Shown: piece by piece, positions 32,824-42,959 of the stretch
Layout: each line of letters starts with the position of its first letter
How positions within the stretch are numbered: position 1 is the first letter of the stretch
DNA from: Roseburia hominis
GTDB taxonomy: Bacteria; Bacillota; Clostridia; Lachnospirales; Lachnospiraceae
NCBI RefSeq assembly: GCF_021531695.1
Contig: NZ_JADYUI010000010.1
Location: 1 to 64,000, forward strand
Length of the DNA: 64,000 nucleotides
Direction of reading: 5' to 3'
Made by a program: the position numbers and the translations under genes
Notes under the pieces: model-generated
What the model saw: the letters and a program-made list of their open reading frames with translations, nothing else
Databases searched by the model: none
Told to the model about the DNA's origin: nothing

Positions 32824-35800
32824 CTATAAATCAAACAACGACAATTGGTTTGACTGTGGCAAATCACCAAAAAGCCCCAGATCTGACATCAGTTCAATCG
32901 CAGTTGTTGTTACTTTTGTACGTTGTCTGAAGTCATCTTTCGATAAAAATTTTCCGTCTTTCGCTGCTTCTACGACCTGTTCTGCGGCTTTTCCGCCCAG
33001 ACCTTCAATCGTATTTAATGCCGGCATTAATTTTCCGTCAATAATCTGGAAATAACGGTCACTGGCACGATAAATATCTACCGGCAGAAATTCATACCCT
33101 CTTGCGTACATCTCCTGCACAATGCGCATATCACGATAAGTATCCTGCTCTTTTTTTGAAAGAGTATCTTTTCTTTTCTCATAATCACGCATAAAATAAT
33201 TAAGTTTTTCTTTTCCCTGACACATTAATTCATAATTAAATCCGGTTGCACGAATCGAAAAATATGCCGCATAATAGGCCAGGGGATAAAACACCTTACA
33301 ATAGGCAATACGCCATGCCATCATTACATAAGCTGCCGCATGAGCCTTCGGGAACATGTACTTGATCTTCTTACAGGACCAGATATACCAGTCCGGAACA
33401 TTATGCTCCAACATCAGTTTTTCCCATTCCGGCTTTAGTCCTTTTCCCTTTCGCACCGACTCCATAATCGTAAATGCCGTCTCACTTTCCAATCCCATGC
33501 TGATAAGATAAATCATGATATCATCTCTGGTACAAATCGCAGTGGAAATCGTTGCTTTTCCCTCTTTGATCAAAGTCTGTGCATTACCAAGCCATACATC
33601 CGTACCATGAGACAGACCGGAAATACGAACCAGATCCGAAAACTCTTTCGGTTTCGTATCAAGCAACATTCCGATTGCGAAATCCGTACCAAACTCCGGT
33701 ATTCCAAGTGCTCCAAGCTGACAGCCGTTGATATCATCCGGTGTGACCTGAATGGCATGTGTATTCTGAAACAGTGACATGACAGCCTTATCATCAAGTG
33801 GAATTGTTCTCGCATTTAATCCGGTCAGATCCTCTAACATACGAATCATCGTCGGATCGTCGTGTCCTAAAATATCAAGCTTCAACAAGTTGTGATCAAT
33901 GGAATGGTATTCAAAATGTGTCGTAATCGTATCCGTCGTCATATCGTTTGCCGGATGCTGAATCGGAGTAAAAGAATAGATTTCCTCTCCCATCGGAAGC
34001 ACCACGATACCTCCCGGATGCTGTCCGGTGGTACGCCGGATTCCCACACATCCCTGCACAATCCTGTCAATTTCACAGTTTCTTTTATGTACGCCGCGTT
34101 CTTCATAATAATTTTTCACATAACCAAATGCAGTCTTATCTGCAAGCGTACCAATCGTTCCGGCTCGAAAAGTCTGTCCGGCTCCAAAAATAACCTCGGT
34201 ATATTTGTGCGCCTTACTCTGATAGTCTCCGGAAAAGTTAAGATCGATATCCGGCTCTTTATTTCCCTTAAATCCAAGGAAAGTTTCAAACGGAATGTCA
34301 AATCCATCTTTTTTCAATAATCTTCCGCAATTTGGACAGATTTTATCCGGCATATCACAGCCTGCCCGCCCGGTAAATGCCTTGACATCATCCGAATCAA
34401 AATCAGAATAATGACAGGCTTCACAGTAATAATGCGGATGCAACGGATTTACCTCAGTAATACCGGACATAGTCGCCACAAAAGAGGAACCGACAGAACC
34501 ACGGGAACCAACCAGATAACCATCCTCGTTTGACTTCCACACCAGTTTCTGTGCAATAATGTACATAACGGCATATCCATTGGAAATGATGGAATTAAGT
34601 TCACGCTCCAAGCGTTCCTCTACCACCTCCGGTAAATCTTCTCCATACATTTCATGTGCTTTATTGTAACAGATCTCACGTAACATCTGGTCAGAATTCT
34701 CAATAACCGGCGGACACTTATCCGGACGCACCGGAGAAATTCTCTCACACATATCTGCAATTTTGTTCGGATTCGTGATAACTACTTCTTTTGCCTTCTC
34801 GCTGCCAAGATATTCAAACTCTTCCATCATTTCTTCCGTCGTGCGAAGATATAATGGTGCCTGGTCATCCGCATCCTTAAATCCATTTCCTGCCAAAATG
34901 ATTCTTCGATAAATCTCATCCTCCGGGTCTAAGAAATGCACATCGCAGGTTGCTACCACCATTTTATGAAATTCTTCTCCGAGAGAAATGATTTTACGGT
35001 TGATCTCTTTCAGTTCTTCTATCGAATTTACCGGTGATTTTTCATCCCGCAGCATGAACATATTGTTCCCGAGCGGCTGAATTTCCAGATAATCATAGAA
35101 ATTTACCAGCCTTGCGATTTCTTCATCCGGTCTTCCAAGCAGAATTGCCTGATACAATTCTCCTGCCTCACAGGCAGATCCAAGTAAAATGCCTTCTCTG
35201 TATTTGACAAATTCACTCTTAGGGATCTTTGGTCTTTTATTAAAATAGGTAAGATGAGATAACGAAACCAGACGATAAAGATTCACGCGCCCGATATCAT
35301 TGGTTGCAAGCATAATGGCATGGTAAGACTTCATCTTTCTTACATTTTCTTTTTCTACTCCTGCCGCTTTATTCACTTCATCTAAAGTAGAAATACCACG
35401 TTCTTTTAGCATCTCGATAAATTTAAGGAAAATATCTGCTGTACATGCCGCATCATCCACAGCTCTGTGATGATTGCCAAGATGTACCCCGATTGCTTTT
35501 GCGACCGTATCCAGACGAAAACGACTTAAAGTCGGCAGCAAAAACTGTGCCAGAGTCATCGTATCCGCAACCGTAAAATCATACTTGATTCCCTGTAAAT
35601 CGCAATTTTTTTTGATAAAACTCATATCAAATTCTGCATTATGGGCGACCATAATACAACCTTCACAAAATTCCATGAATTTCGGAAGAATTTCTTCAAT
35701 TGTCGGTGCAGTGATTACCATATCATCTCTGATACTCGTTAATTCTTCGATTTTATATGGAATCGGTTCTTTCGGATTTACAAAAGTCGAAAAACGATCG

Positions 35801-37284
35801 GTAATCTTGCCATCTTCGACCTTTACCGCACCAATTTCAATAATTTTACAGGTATTCGGACTAAGCCCTGTCGTTTCCAAATCAAATACCACATAACGAT
35901 CCAAAAGACTCTGATTTTTAGAATTTTCAATAATATCTTTTAAATCATCCACAAGGTAAGCCTCTAAACCATAAATCACCTTGATATCAGAGCCATCCGG
36001 TATGGAATGATTTGCAATTGGAAACGCCTGCACTGCCCCATGGTCTGTGATTGCAATTGCCTTATGTCCCCACGCTGCCGCACGGGCAATAATGGCTCCG
36101 ACGTCAGAAACTCCATCCATATCACTCATCTTGGTATGACAATGCAATTCTACCCGTTTCTGTGGACTGGTATCCATTCTGGAACTTGTAAAATCCGGAA
36201 TCTTTTTGATTCCGACAATGGAACCAATCGTAAGCTCACTATCGAATTTATCAATTGTCGTGACTCCTTTGATTTTCACAAATGCCCCTTTTTTAAGTCC
36301 GCCTAAAAGTTCACTTAAATTATCATTTTTTACAAATATTTTCAAAACAATGGTATCTGTAAAATCCGTCACCGACATAATGACAATTGTTTTTTCGTTC
36401 CGGATTTCCCTGGTATCTAAACTAATGATTTTTCCGCGAATGACAACCTCTCCCATTTCACCTATAATCGTTTCAATGGCAATTGCCTCATCCTCAAAAT
36501 CTCTTCCGTAAATAACATCCGGGTTATCCGAACGCCGGTAGGAAAATCCCTCTCTTTTCTGATAGGACTCCTTTTTCCCTGCAAATTTCTTTGACTCGGT
36601 TTTCTTTACCGGCTGTGTTTCTTTTGTGATGTTTGGCTTTTCTGCTTTTGGTACAGCAGCTACCGGCTCGTCTACACTAGCTTCCTGTCCTTTGTTCTGC
36701 CCAATGGCAGACATATTTATAATATTCTGAACCTCATACGCAATCTGCAAATCGCTTTCTTTCTGATGTTCGTCTTCCCCGGTTCTTTCAAACTCCGGTT
36801 CAATCATAAGCGTAAGTCCACAACGTTCACAGATGATTTTCTCTAAGATATCAACAAGCTCATCTGCACGTTCTGTTGCAATAATAGAATCTTCCAATGT
36901 CAGAACCATATGCCCTTCCCTGTCAAAATCCATTTTGGCTTTGCGAAACAGGTTATACAGTAAAAGACTATAGTTCTTAATTTCCAAAAGGATACTGTCC
37001 TTATAAACATCCATCAGATTTTTGGGCGTATACTGGCTGGACAAAGCAAATTTTTCTGCGATTTTAATCGTCATTGCTTTTGTCGGAAACAATTGCTTTT
37101 TGATTTCTTTTTCCATGACATAAATCTTTTTTTTGGGAATGAGATGATTCGAAAGCAGATAAACATACAGCAAATCCCTGTTGCGATTTGTTGCAACCTT
37201 TGTTACTTCCACTTCCGATAATAAACTTTGCATTTCTCCTTCCATCTGTAACGTTGGAAATACTTCAAAAAAAGATTTACCCAT
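32824..37284 (-). CDS. polC: DNA polymerase III alpha subunit, Gram-positive PolC type
   Basis: PolC is the replicative DNA polymerase of Firmicutes. At about 1486 aa it is full length. Order: N-terminal domains, OB fold (VVIRGKIISLDTREIRN, about 285), PHP domain (VELHCHTKMSDMDGVSD, about 378) split by the inserted DnaQ-type proofreading exonuclease (YVVFDLETTGLSPNTCKIIE, about 465), a zinc finger (CEACHY...CPNCGR, about 950-990) and the palm (PDIDLNFSGD, about 1013). I start at the ATG at 37284, preceded by GGGTGA; a TTG four codons earlier is possible. It follows ispG closely and is the last gene of the uppS operon. Confidence 0.97.
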   Translation of the reverse strand: MGKSFFEVFPTLQMEGEMQSLLSEVEVTKVATNRNRDLLYVYLLSNHLIPKKKIYVMEKEIKKQLFPTKAMTIKIAEKFALSSQYTPKNLMDVYKDSILLEIKNYSLLLYNLFRKAKMDFDREGHMVLTLEDSIIATERADELVDILEKIICERCGLTLMIEPEFERTGEDEHQKESDLQIAYEVQNIINMSAIGQNKGQEASVDEPVAAVPKAEKPNITKETQPVKKTESKKFAGKKESYQKREGFSYRRSDNPDVIYGRDFEDEAIAIETIIGEMGEVVIRGKIISLDTREIRNEKTIVIMSVTDFTDTIVLKIFVKNDNLSELLGGLKKGAFVKIKGVTTIDKFDSELTIGSIVGIKKIPDFTSSRMDTSPQKRVELHCHTKMSDMDGVSDVGAIIARAAAWGHKAIAITDHGAVQAFPIANHSIPDGSDIKVIYGLEAYLVDDLKDIIENSKNQSLLDRYVVFDLETTGLSPNTCKIIEIGAVKVEDGKITDRFSTFVNPKEPIPYKIEELTSIRDDMVITAPTIEEILPKFMEFCEGCIMVAHNAEFDMSFIKKNCDLQGIKYDFTVADTMTLAQFLLPTLSRFRLDTVAKAIGVHLGNHHRAVDDAACTADIFLKFIEMLKERGISTLDEVNKAAGVEKENVRKMKSYHAIMLATNDIGRVNLYRLVSLSHLTYFNKRPKIPKSEFVKYREGILLGSACEAGELYQAILLGRPDEEIARLVNFYDYLEIQPLGNNMFMLRDEKSPVNSIEELKEINRKIISLGEEFHKMVVATCDVHFLDPEDEIYRRIILAGNGFKDADDQAPLYLRTTEEMMEEFEYLGSEKAKEVVITNPNKIADMCERISPVRPDKCPPVIENSDQMLREICYNKAHEMYGEDLPEVVEERLERELNSIISNGYAVMYIIAQKLVWKSNEDGYLVGSRGSVGSSFVATMSGITEVNPLHPHYYCEACHYSDFDSDDVKAFTGRAGCDMPDKICPNCGRLLKKDGFDIPFETFLGFKGNKEPDIDLNFSGDYQSKAHKYTEVIFGAGQTFRAGTIGTLADKTAFGYVKNYYEERGVHKRNCEIDRIVQGCVGIRRTTGQHPGGIVVLPMGEEIYSFTPIQHPANDMTTDTITTHFEYHSIDHNLLKLDILGHDDPTMIRMLEDLTGLNARTIPLDDKAVMSLFQNTHAIQVTPDDINGCQLGALGIPEFGTDFAIGMLLDTKPKEFSDLVRISGLSHGTDVWLGNAQTLIKEGKATISTAICTRDDIMIYLISMGLESETAFTIMESVRKGKGLKPEWEKLMLEHNVPDWYIWSCKKIKYMFPKAHAAAYVMMAWRIAYCKVFYPLAYYAAYFSIRATGFNYELMCQGKEKLNYFMRDYEKRKDTLSKKEQDTYRDMRIVQEMYARGYEFLPVDIYRASDRYFQIIDGKLMPALNTIEGLGGKAAEQVVEAAKDGKFLSKDDFRQRTKVTTTAIELMSDLGLFGDLPQSNQLSLFDL

Positions 37285-37296
37285 TTTATCACCCAA

Positions 37297-38361
37297 TTAC
37301 TCTACTTCTTCCTTCCAGTTCAAAAGTTCCTCTCTTAAAGCACCAAGAAGTTCATTCTCCGGCACTTTCTTATAAATCTCACCATGTTTTATAAGTAGTC
37401 CTTCGCCAACGCCTCCTGCGATTCCGATATCGGCTTCTTTGGCTTCTCCCGGACCATTTACCACACATCCCATAACTGCCACTTTTAAATCAAGCGGAAT
37501 GTCGGCAACCATATTTTCTACCTGATTCGCAAGTGAAATAAGATCAATTTTTGTCCTTCCGCAGGTTGGGCAGGAAACAACCTCGATTCCGCCTTTTCGT
37601 AACCCGAGAGTGCGAAGAATAATCTTTGCACTTTTAATTTCCTCTAACGGATCTCCGGTCAAAGACACTCTTATGGTGTCTCCGATTCCCTGACTTAAAA
37701 TAAGTCCAAGTCCAATCGAAGATTTGATATTTCCACTAATCAGTGTACCGGATTCGGTAATTCCAACATGAAGCGGATAATCCGTCTGCTTTGAAATAAG
37801 CTCATGTGCTTTTACACACATTAAAACATCGGAAGACTTGATACTGATAACCAGATTATCATAGCCCATATCTTCAATCCATTTTACTTTATCCAGTGCA
37901 CTTTCTACGATTCCTTCCGCTGTCACTCCATGATACTTTTCAATCAGTTCTTTTTCCAGAGAACCACTGTTTACACCGACACGGATTGGAATATTACGCT
38001 CCTTTGCAACTGCAACAACAGCTTTTACACGCTCTTTTGAACCAATATTTCCGGGATTGATACGAATCTTATCTGCACCATTTTCCATTGCAGCAATCGC
38101 AAGTTTGTAATCAAAATGAATATCGGCAACCAAAGGAATGGAAATTTCTTTTTTTATTTTCTTCAATGCCTGTGCAGCTTCCATGGTTGGAACGGCACAG
38201 CGGATAATGTCACATCCGGCTGCCTCCAGCTTCTTTATCTGTGCAACGGTTGCCTTAACATCTTCTGTTTTTGTGTTTGTCATAGACTGGATTTTAATCG
38301 GACTTCCACCGCCTACTACTACATTCCCAATCTGCACTTTTTTCGTTATCTTTCTTGTCAT
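37297..38361 (-). CDS. ispG: 4-hydroxy-3-methylbut-2-en-1-yl diphosphate synthase (GcpE)
   Basis: This [4Fe-4S] enzyme turns methylerythritol cyclodiphosphate into HMBPP in the MEP isoprenoid pathway. It is the short bacterial form, 354 aa. The TIM-barrel start KVQIGNVVVGGGSPIKIQSM and the C-terminal cluster cysteines (VVSCPTCGRTKIDL and VMGCVVNGPGEAKEADIGIA) are seen. It lies 9 nt after rseP and 12 nt before polC in the uppS-cdsA-dxr-rseP-ispG-polC operon. Confidence 0.97.
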   Translation of the reverse strand: MTRKITKKVQIGNVVVGGGSPIKIQSMTNTKTEDVKATVAQIKKLEAAGCDIIRCAVPTMEAAQALKKIKKEISIPLVADIHFDYKLAIAAMENGADKIRINPGNIGSKERVKAVVAVAKERNIPIRVGVNSGSLEKELIEKYHGVTAEGIVESALDKVKWIEDMGYDNLVISIKSSDVLMCVKAHELISKQTDYPLHVGITESGTLISGNIKSSIGLGLILSQGIGDTIRVSLTGDPLEEIKSAKIILRTLGLRKGGIEVVSCPTCGRTKIDLISLANQVENMVADIPLDLKVAVMGCVVNGPGEAKEADIGIAGGVGEGLLIKHGEIYKKVPENELLGALREELLNWKEEVE

Positions 38362-38370
38362 ACCATTCTC

Positions 38371-39402
38371 CTAGAATAATTTTCGTATATCACTAAACAT
38401 AACTACTACCATCAAAAGCATCAGACATGCCATGCCAATAAAGTGCACCATTCCTTCTTTATCCGGATCAATTTTCTTTCCTCTGATTGCTTCAATAATA
38501 AGAAATACCAATCTGCCTCCGTCCAATGCCGGAATTGGGAGCAAATTCATGACACCAAGGTTCGCCGATAGCAAAATCGAAATATTTAGCATATTGACAA
38601 AAATATAAAATACACCGCTCGCTTTGCTCTGTTCATACGTGTCCCCAATCGTCTTTACGATTCCAACAGGTCCCGACATATCCTGAACTCCGACTTGCCC
38701 GGTCACAAGCATTTTTAAACTTTCAAACGTAACATCAATCCAGTATTTCACATAATAAACGCCATACTGTAAGGTCTCTATGACATTGCCTTTCGTCTTT
38801 TCTCCGCCTCCATAAAATCCTGCATAATAGGCGCCATTTTCTTCATCATACTTTGGTGTCAATGTAGTCTCATAGCGTTCTCCCTCCCGCTCATAAGTAA
38901 CCTTAAGTTCCTCTCCCGGATGGGAATACAGATAGAAATTAATTTCACGCCAGAAATGAATACTTTTATGATTGAGTTTTACAATGGTATCTCCCGCCTC
39001 TATGCCGGCTTCTTCTGCCGGATATCCTTCCATCACACCACTTAATACGGGTTTATCATAACCGACACATCCCATTAAAATAATGGAAAAAACAAGTGCC
39101 ATAATGAAGTTAAAAATCGGTCCTGCAGCAACAACACTGATTCTTGCCCATACGGATTTTTTTCCAAATGCACGCTCATCATCACTCTCTGCATCTTCCC
39201 CCTCCATCATACAGGCTCCGCCAAACGGAAGCAGATGCAGGGAGTACTTTGTCTCTCCCTTCGTAAAACCAACTACTGTAGGTCCAAGTCCCAGACAAAA
39301 TTCGTTGACACGGATTCCGTTCTTCTTTGCCAGGAGAAAATGCCCCAGCTCATGAAAAATAATAAGTAAACTAAATATCAGAATTGCAATTATAATTTTC
39401 AT
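38371..39402 (-). CDS. rseP: Site-2 (M50) membrane metalloprotease RseP/RasP
   Basis: This intramembrane zinc protease cleaves anti-sigma factors and remnant signal peptides. The catalytic HExxH is in FHELGHFLLAKK (His17, Glu18, His21). A PDZ domain follows (GVMEGYPAEEAGIEAGDTIV), and the third metal ligand is in NLLPIPALDGGRL. Four membrane segments fit the family. I start at the ATG at 39402, which overlaps the dxr stop by 4 nt (ATGA); a longer frame adds MDRRQVGK without support. The RsiV-like anti-sigma at 4307-5233 is a likely client if it follows the Bacillus model (inference). Confidence 0.95.
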   Translation of the reverse strand: MKIIIAILIFSLLIIFHELGHFLLAKKNGIRVNEFCLGLGPTVVGFTKGETKYSLHLLPFGGACMMEGEDAESDDERAFGKKSVWARISVVAAGPIFNFIMALVFSIILMGCVGYDKPVLSGVMEGYPAEEAGIEAGDTIVKLNHKSIHFWREINFYLYSHPGEELKVTYEREGERYETTLTPKYDEENGAYYAGFYGGGEKTKGNVIETLQYGVYYVKYWIDVTFESLKMLVTGQVGVQDMSGPVGIVKTIGDTYEQSKASGVFYIFVNMLNISILLSANLGVMNLLPIPALDGGRLVFLIIEAIRGKKIDPDKEGMVHFIGMACLMLLMVVVMFSDIRKLF

Positions 39403-40547
39403 TTTACCCACCTGCCTTCTATCCACTCATATACTTCTTTTTCGGTCTCTAATATTTCTTCCACAGAAGGATTTTCTACATAGGAACACTGATTCATACA
39501 GGATTCAATGATTTCCGGTATCTCTAAAAATCTGATTTCCCGATTTAGGAACTTTGCAACCGCCTTCTCGTTGGCAGCATTAAAAATGGTCGGTACATTT
39601 CCGCCCTTTTTCATTGCATCAAAAGCAAGGGCAAGGCCGCGGAACGTTTCCGTATCCGGTTCTTCAAACGTAATTTCTTTTAACTTATAAAAATCAAGCC
39701 TGTCACCGCTTAACGTTCTCCGGTTGGGATAATAAAGAGCATACTGAATCGGCAGACGCATATCCGGGGTTCCCAGCTGTGCAATCACCGCTCCATCCTC
39801 ATATTCCACCATGGAATGAATCACACTCTGCGGCTGCACAACAACTACAATCTGTTCTAATTCAACACCAAACAGCCACTTTGCCTCCATAACCTCCAGA
39901 CCCTTGTTGACCAGTGTTGCCGAGTCTATCGTAATTTTTCTTCCCATACTCCAGTTTGGATGCTTCAATGCATCTTCTAACGTAACCTGCTCCAGATCTT
40001 TCTTCGTTTTTCCCCGAAATGGACCACCGGAAGCCGTTAAAAGGATTCTTTCTATTTTATTATTATGTTCTCCATTTAAGGACTGAAAAATTGCACTGTG
40101 TTCACTGTCCACGGGCAAAATGGAAACACCATATTCTTTTGCAAGCGGCATAATAATATGTCCTGCCGTTACAAGAGTCTCCTTATTGGCAAGTGCGATA
40201 TTTTTCCCGGATTTAATTGCTGCAATTGTAGGACGGATTCCAAGCATTCCGACAATTGCAGTTACCAGTATCTCAGAATCCGGTATGGTTGCTACTGTAA
40301 GTAAACCATCCATCCCACAAACTACGGTAACCGCACAGTCTTTTACACTATCCCTTAACACAGCCGCCTTTTCTTCGTCCCAGACAGCAGCCACTTTGGG
40401 ATGAAACTCCCGAATCTGTTCTTCCAGAAGTTTAATATTATTTCCGGCTGCCAAAGCAACTACCGAAAGATCTCCATGTTCCCTCACCACATCTAAAGTC
40501 TGTGTTCCGATGGAACCGGTAGAACCTAAAATTGCAATGTTTTTCAT
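39399..40547 (-). CDS. dxr: 1-deoxy-D-xylulose 5-phosphate reductoisomerase
   Basis: The first committed step of the MEP pathway: it rearranges and reduces DXP to MEP using NADPH. The nucleotide site is NIAILGSTGSIGTQTLDVV. Substrate and metal motifs include LANKETLVTAG, VDSEHSAIFQSL and MGRKITIDSATLVNKGLEV. At about 382 aa it is full length. Two adjacent ATGs (40550 and 40547) are possible; the second has AGAGG at 8 nt. It lies 51 nt after cdsA and is translationally coupled to rseP. Confidence 0.97.
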   Translation of the reverse strand: MKNIAILGSTGSIGTQTLDVVREHGDLSVVALAAGNNIKLLEEQIREFHPKVAAVWDEEKAAVLRDSVKDCAVTVVCGMDGLLTVATIPDSEILVTAIVGMLGIRPTIAAIKSGKNIALANKETLVTAGHIIMPLAKEYGVSILPVDSEHSAIFQSLNGEHNNKIERILLTASGGPFRGKTKKDLEQVTLEDALKHPNWSMGRKITIDSATLVNKGLEVMEAKWLFGVELEQIVVVVQPQSVIHSMVEYEDGAVIAQLGTPDMRLPIQYALYYPNRRTLSGDRLDFYKLKEITFEEPDTETFRGLALAFDAMKKGGNVPTIFNAANEKAVAKFLNREIRFLEIPEIIESCMNQCSYVENPSVEEILETEKEVYEWIEGRWVK

Positions 40548-40598
40548 CATTAAAACCTCTTTACTTTCCTATTTGCAATTTGCCTATCGCTGATACTG

Positions 40599-41399
40599 TT
40601 ACATCAAATAAGATGCCAGATAAAATATAATCGGTGCCGTAAAAATAACGGAATCAAACCGGTCTAAAATTCCACCATGCCCCGGTATCAGCTTTCCATA
40701 ATCCTTAATGTCATAATTACGTTTAATCGCAGACGCCGTAAGATCTCCTATCATGGAAATCACTGCACCAACAGCACAAATCAATGCTATCATAAGGATT
40801 TCTCTTGTTGTCGTTCCCATGGCATCCTGAAATACCAAGCCATAAATGATTCCGAGAAGTGCTGCACCAACAACACCGCCGACCGCGCCTTCCCACGATT
40901 TCTTTGGGGAAAGTTTCGGTGTCATTTTATGCTTTCCAATCAGCATTCCCACACAATAAGCGCAGGTATCACAACCCCAGGAACATAAAAAGACAAGCCA
41001 CACCATATAAGCACCACCGGAAAGTATTCTGGTCTGATAAATAAAGGATAGCATCACTGCCACATAAAATACACCGAAAAATGCTGCAAGCATCTGCTCT
41101 GTCTTATATTTTGGATAAGAAAAAACATAAATAAACATAAGAACTACCAAATATCCGATGACAAACAACATGGTATCCGGCAAAAAGTCAAATTTCAAGT
41201 TGCAATAAAACAATAATGCTGCAAGATATCCGGCAATTCCTGCAATGGAACGTTCTATTTTAAAAATTCGATACAATTCAAACAAACCAATGAGAGAAAT
41301 TACCGCTGTTGAAATCAAAAGCACATTTCCTCCGGTAATAATGAGTACTAATGCCAGAATCACCAATATGATTCCGCTTAAAAGTCTTGTTTTAAACAT
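40599..41399 (-). CDS. cdsA: Phosphatidate cytidylyltransferase
   Basis: CdsA makes CDP-diacylglycerol from phosphatidic acid and CTP, the branch point of phospholipid synthesis. The 266-aa protein has about seven membrane segments and the C-terminal signature (SMIGDLTASAIKRNYDIKDY then GKLIPGHGGILDRFDS). Its ATG overlaps the last codons of uppS by 8 nt. Confidence 0.96.
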   Translation of the reverse strand: MFKTRLLSGIILVILALVLIITGGNVLLISTAVISLIGLFELYRIFKIERSIAGIAGYLAALLFYCNLKFDFLPDTMLFVIGYLVVLMFIYVFSYPKYKTEQMLAAFFGVFYVAVMLSFIYQTRILSGGAYMVWLVFLCSWGCDTCAYCVGMLIGKHKMTPKLSPKKSWEGAVGGVVGAALLGIIYGLVFQDAMGTTTREILMIALICAVGAVISMIGDLTASAIKRNYDIKDYGKLIPGHGGILDRFDSVIFTAPIIFYLASYLM

Positions 41400-42108
41400 G
41401 ATTTTCCTCCTTCAGACCACCATATCTGCGTTCTCTGTTCCCATAACTTTCTACTGCTTTTTTTAATTCTTCCGGTGAAAAATCCGGCCACGGAACATCC
41501 GTAAAATAAAATTCGCTGTATGCAAGCTGCCACAACAGGAAATTCGATAAACGCTGTTCCCCACTGGTTCGAATTAAGAGATCCGGATCCGGAATATCTT
41601 TTGTATCCAGATAGTGTTCGAAAGTTTCCTCTGAAATATCCAAAACACCTATTTTACCGGCATCATAATCGCTTACCATTTTTCGCATTGCACGCACCAT
41701 CTCATCGCGACTTCCATAATTTAAGGCGATTTGAAAGTTTAAACCATCATTCCTTTTGGATGCTTCTTCCAAATCAAGAATCTGTTTTTGCATAGAATCA
41801 TCCAATCTTGAAATATCTCCAAGAACGCGCACACGCATATTGTTCTTATCTGCTGTTTTGATGCAGTTTTTAAGATAAGAATTAAGAAGTTTCATAAGCG
41901 CACTTACTTCTTCTTTTGGTCTGTTCCAGTTTTCGGTAGAAAACGCATACATTGTAAGGTAAGAAATTCCAAGGTCATACGCTGCCTTACAGATTACTTC
42001 TACATTTTTCGCTCCCATGGTATGACCATAGGTACGCGGCATTCCCTTGCTCTTTGCCCAACGTCCATTACCATCTAATATAATTGCAACATGCTGCGGT
42101 ATTTTCAT
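41392..42108 (-). CDS. uppS: Isoprenyl transferase (undecaprenyl diphosphate synthase)
   Basis: This cis-prenyltransferase builds the C55 lipid carrier for cell-wall synthesis. Typical motifs are HVAIILDGNGRWAKSKGMPR, YAFSTENWNRP, NYGSRDEMVRA and DLLIRTSGEQRLSNFLLWQ. It is 238 aa. GGAGG lies shortly before the ATG at 42108. It is the first gene of the lipid/isoprenoid/polC operon; the 269-bp region upstream holds the frr terminator and a small repeat, with an extended -10-like sequence near 42193. Confidence 0.97.
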   Translation of the reverse strand: MKIPQHVAIILDGNGRWAKSKGMPRTYGHTMGAKNVEVICKAAYDLGISYLTMYAFSTENWNRPKEEVSALMKLLNSYLKNCIKTADKNNMRVRVLGDISRLDDSMQKQILDLEEASKRNDGLNFQIALNYGSRDEMVRAMRKMVSDYDAGKIGVLDISEETFEHYLDTKDIPDPDLLIRTSGEQRLSNFLLWQLAYSEFYFTDVPWPDFSPEELKKAVESYGNRERRYGGLKEENHV

Positions 42109-42249
42109 TCTATTCTAATCCTCCTGGTTTTCATTCTGATTCTTATCTGTTTGTAACTTGACACATTTATGAGATAAGTAATGCATCAGATTATTTTAAC
42201 ATACTTTTTCAAATTTTCCTACCACTGACCCGATGTTTTAAAATAAAAA

Positions 42250-42274
42250 GTAACAGTTATGGCTGAACTGTTAC
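42250..42274. repeat. 25-bp relative of the MITE-like element
   Basis: GTAACAGTT and AACTGTTAC are perfect inverted ends. The right part, GTTATGGCTGAACTGTTAC, is identical to the right end of the element at 9403-9565. It lies between frr and uppS, just after the frr terminator. Confidence 0.65.
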
Positions 42275-42281
42275 GTAAAAA

Positions 42282-42314
42282 AACAGCATGACAAATGCCA
42301 TGCCGGTTTTTTTG
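42282..42314 (-). terminator. frr terminator
   Basis: On the minus strand a CCGGCATG...CATGCTG stem is followed by TTTTTTT. A second hairpin, GCGGAT/ATCCGC (42343-42361), stands between it and the frr stop, so termination may be in tandem. Confidence 0.75.
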
Positions 42315-42377
42315 ATTGTATTGATACAAAGTCCAAACACAAAGCGGATATTCGAATCCGCCTCGCTTCCTGAACAA

Positions 42378-42932
42378 TTAAACTGTAAGAATTTCTTTAT
42401 TCTTTTCTTCCACTGCCTTATCAATCTCTGCAATATATTTATCGGTTAATTTCTGTGCTCCATCTTCTAATGATTTAATCTCATCCTCAGAAATATCTTC
42501 TGATTTTGCAAGCTTTTTAAAAGAATCATTTGCATCACGTCTGATATTACGAACTGCGACTTTTGCATTTTCGCCCTTTTTCTTAATATCTTTTGCAATT
42601 TCTTTTCTTCGATCCTCGGTAAGTTCCGGAAATACCAGTCGAACCACTTTTCCATCATTCGTCGGATTAATTCCAAGATCAGAAGTCATGATTGCTTTTT
42701 CAATCTCTTTTACCAGAGATGCTTCCCAAGGCTGAATCTGAATCATTCTTGGCTCCGGAACACTGACATTTGCCACCTGCTGAATTGCTGTAGGCGTTCC
42801 GTAATAATCAACTCTCAATTTATCTAACACATGCGGATTGGCACGTCCTGCACGGATACCTCCAAATTCAGATAAGAGATTGTCCAGTGATTTCTGCATT
42901 TTCGTCTCAAATTGTGCTAATCTTGCGTCCAT
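42378..42932 (-). CDS. frr: Ribosome recycling factor
   Basis: RRF splits post-termination ribosomes together with EF-G. The 184-aa protein has the usual LLSEFGGIRAGRANPHVLDK and VRLVFPELTEDRRKEIAKDI. It lies 27 nt after pyrH and is followed by terminators. Unlike Bacillus, uppS appears to be in a separate unit. Confidence 0.97.
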   Translation of the reverse strand: MDARLAQFETKMQKSLDNLLSEFGGIRAGRANPHVLDKLRVDYYGTPTAIQQVANVSVPEPRMIQIQPWEASLVKEIEKAIMTSDLGINPTNDGKVVRLVFPELTEDRRKEIAKDIKKKGENAKVAVRNIRRDANDSFKKLAKSEDISEDEIKSLEDGAQKLTDKYIAEIDKAVEEKNKEILTV

Positions 42933-42959
42933 TTTTATTCCTCCATATATTTTATCTAC

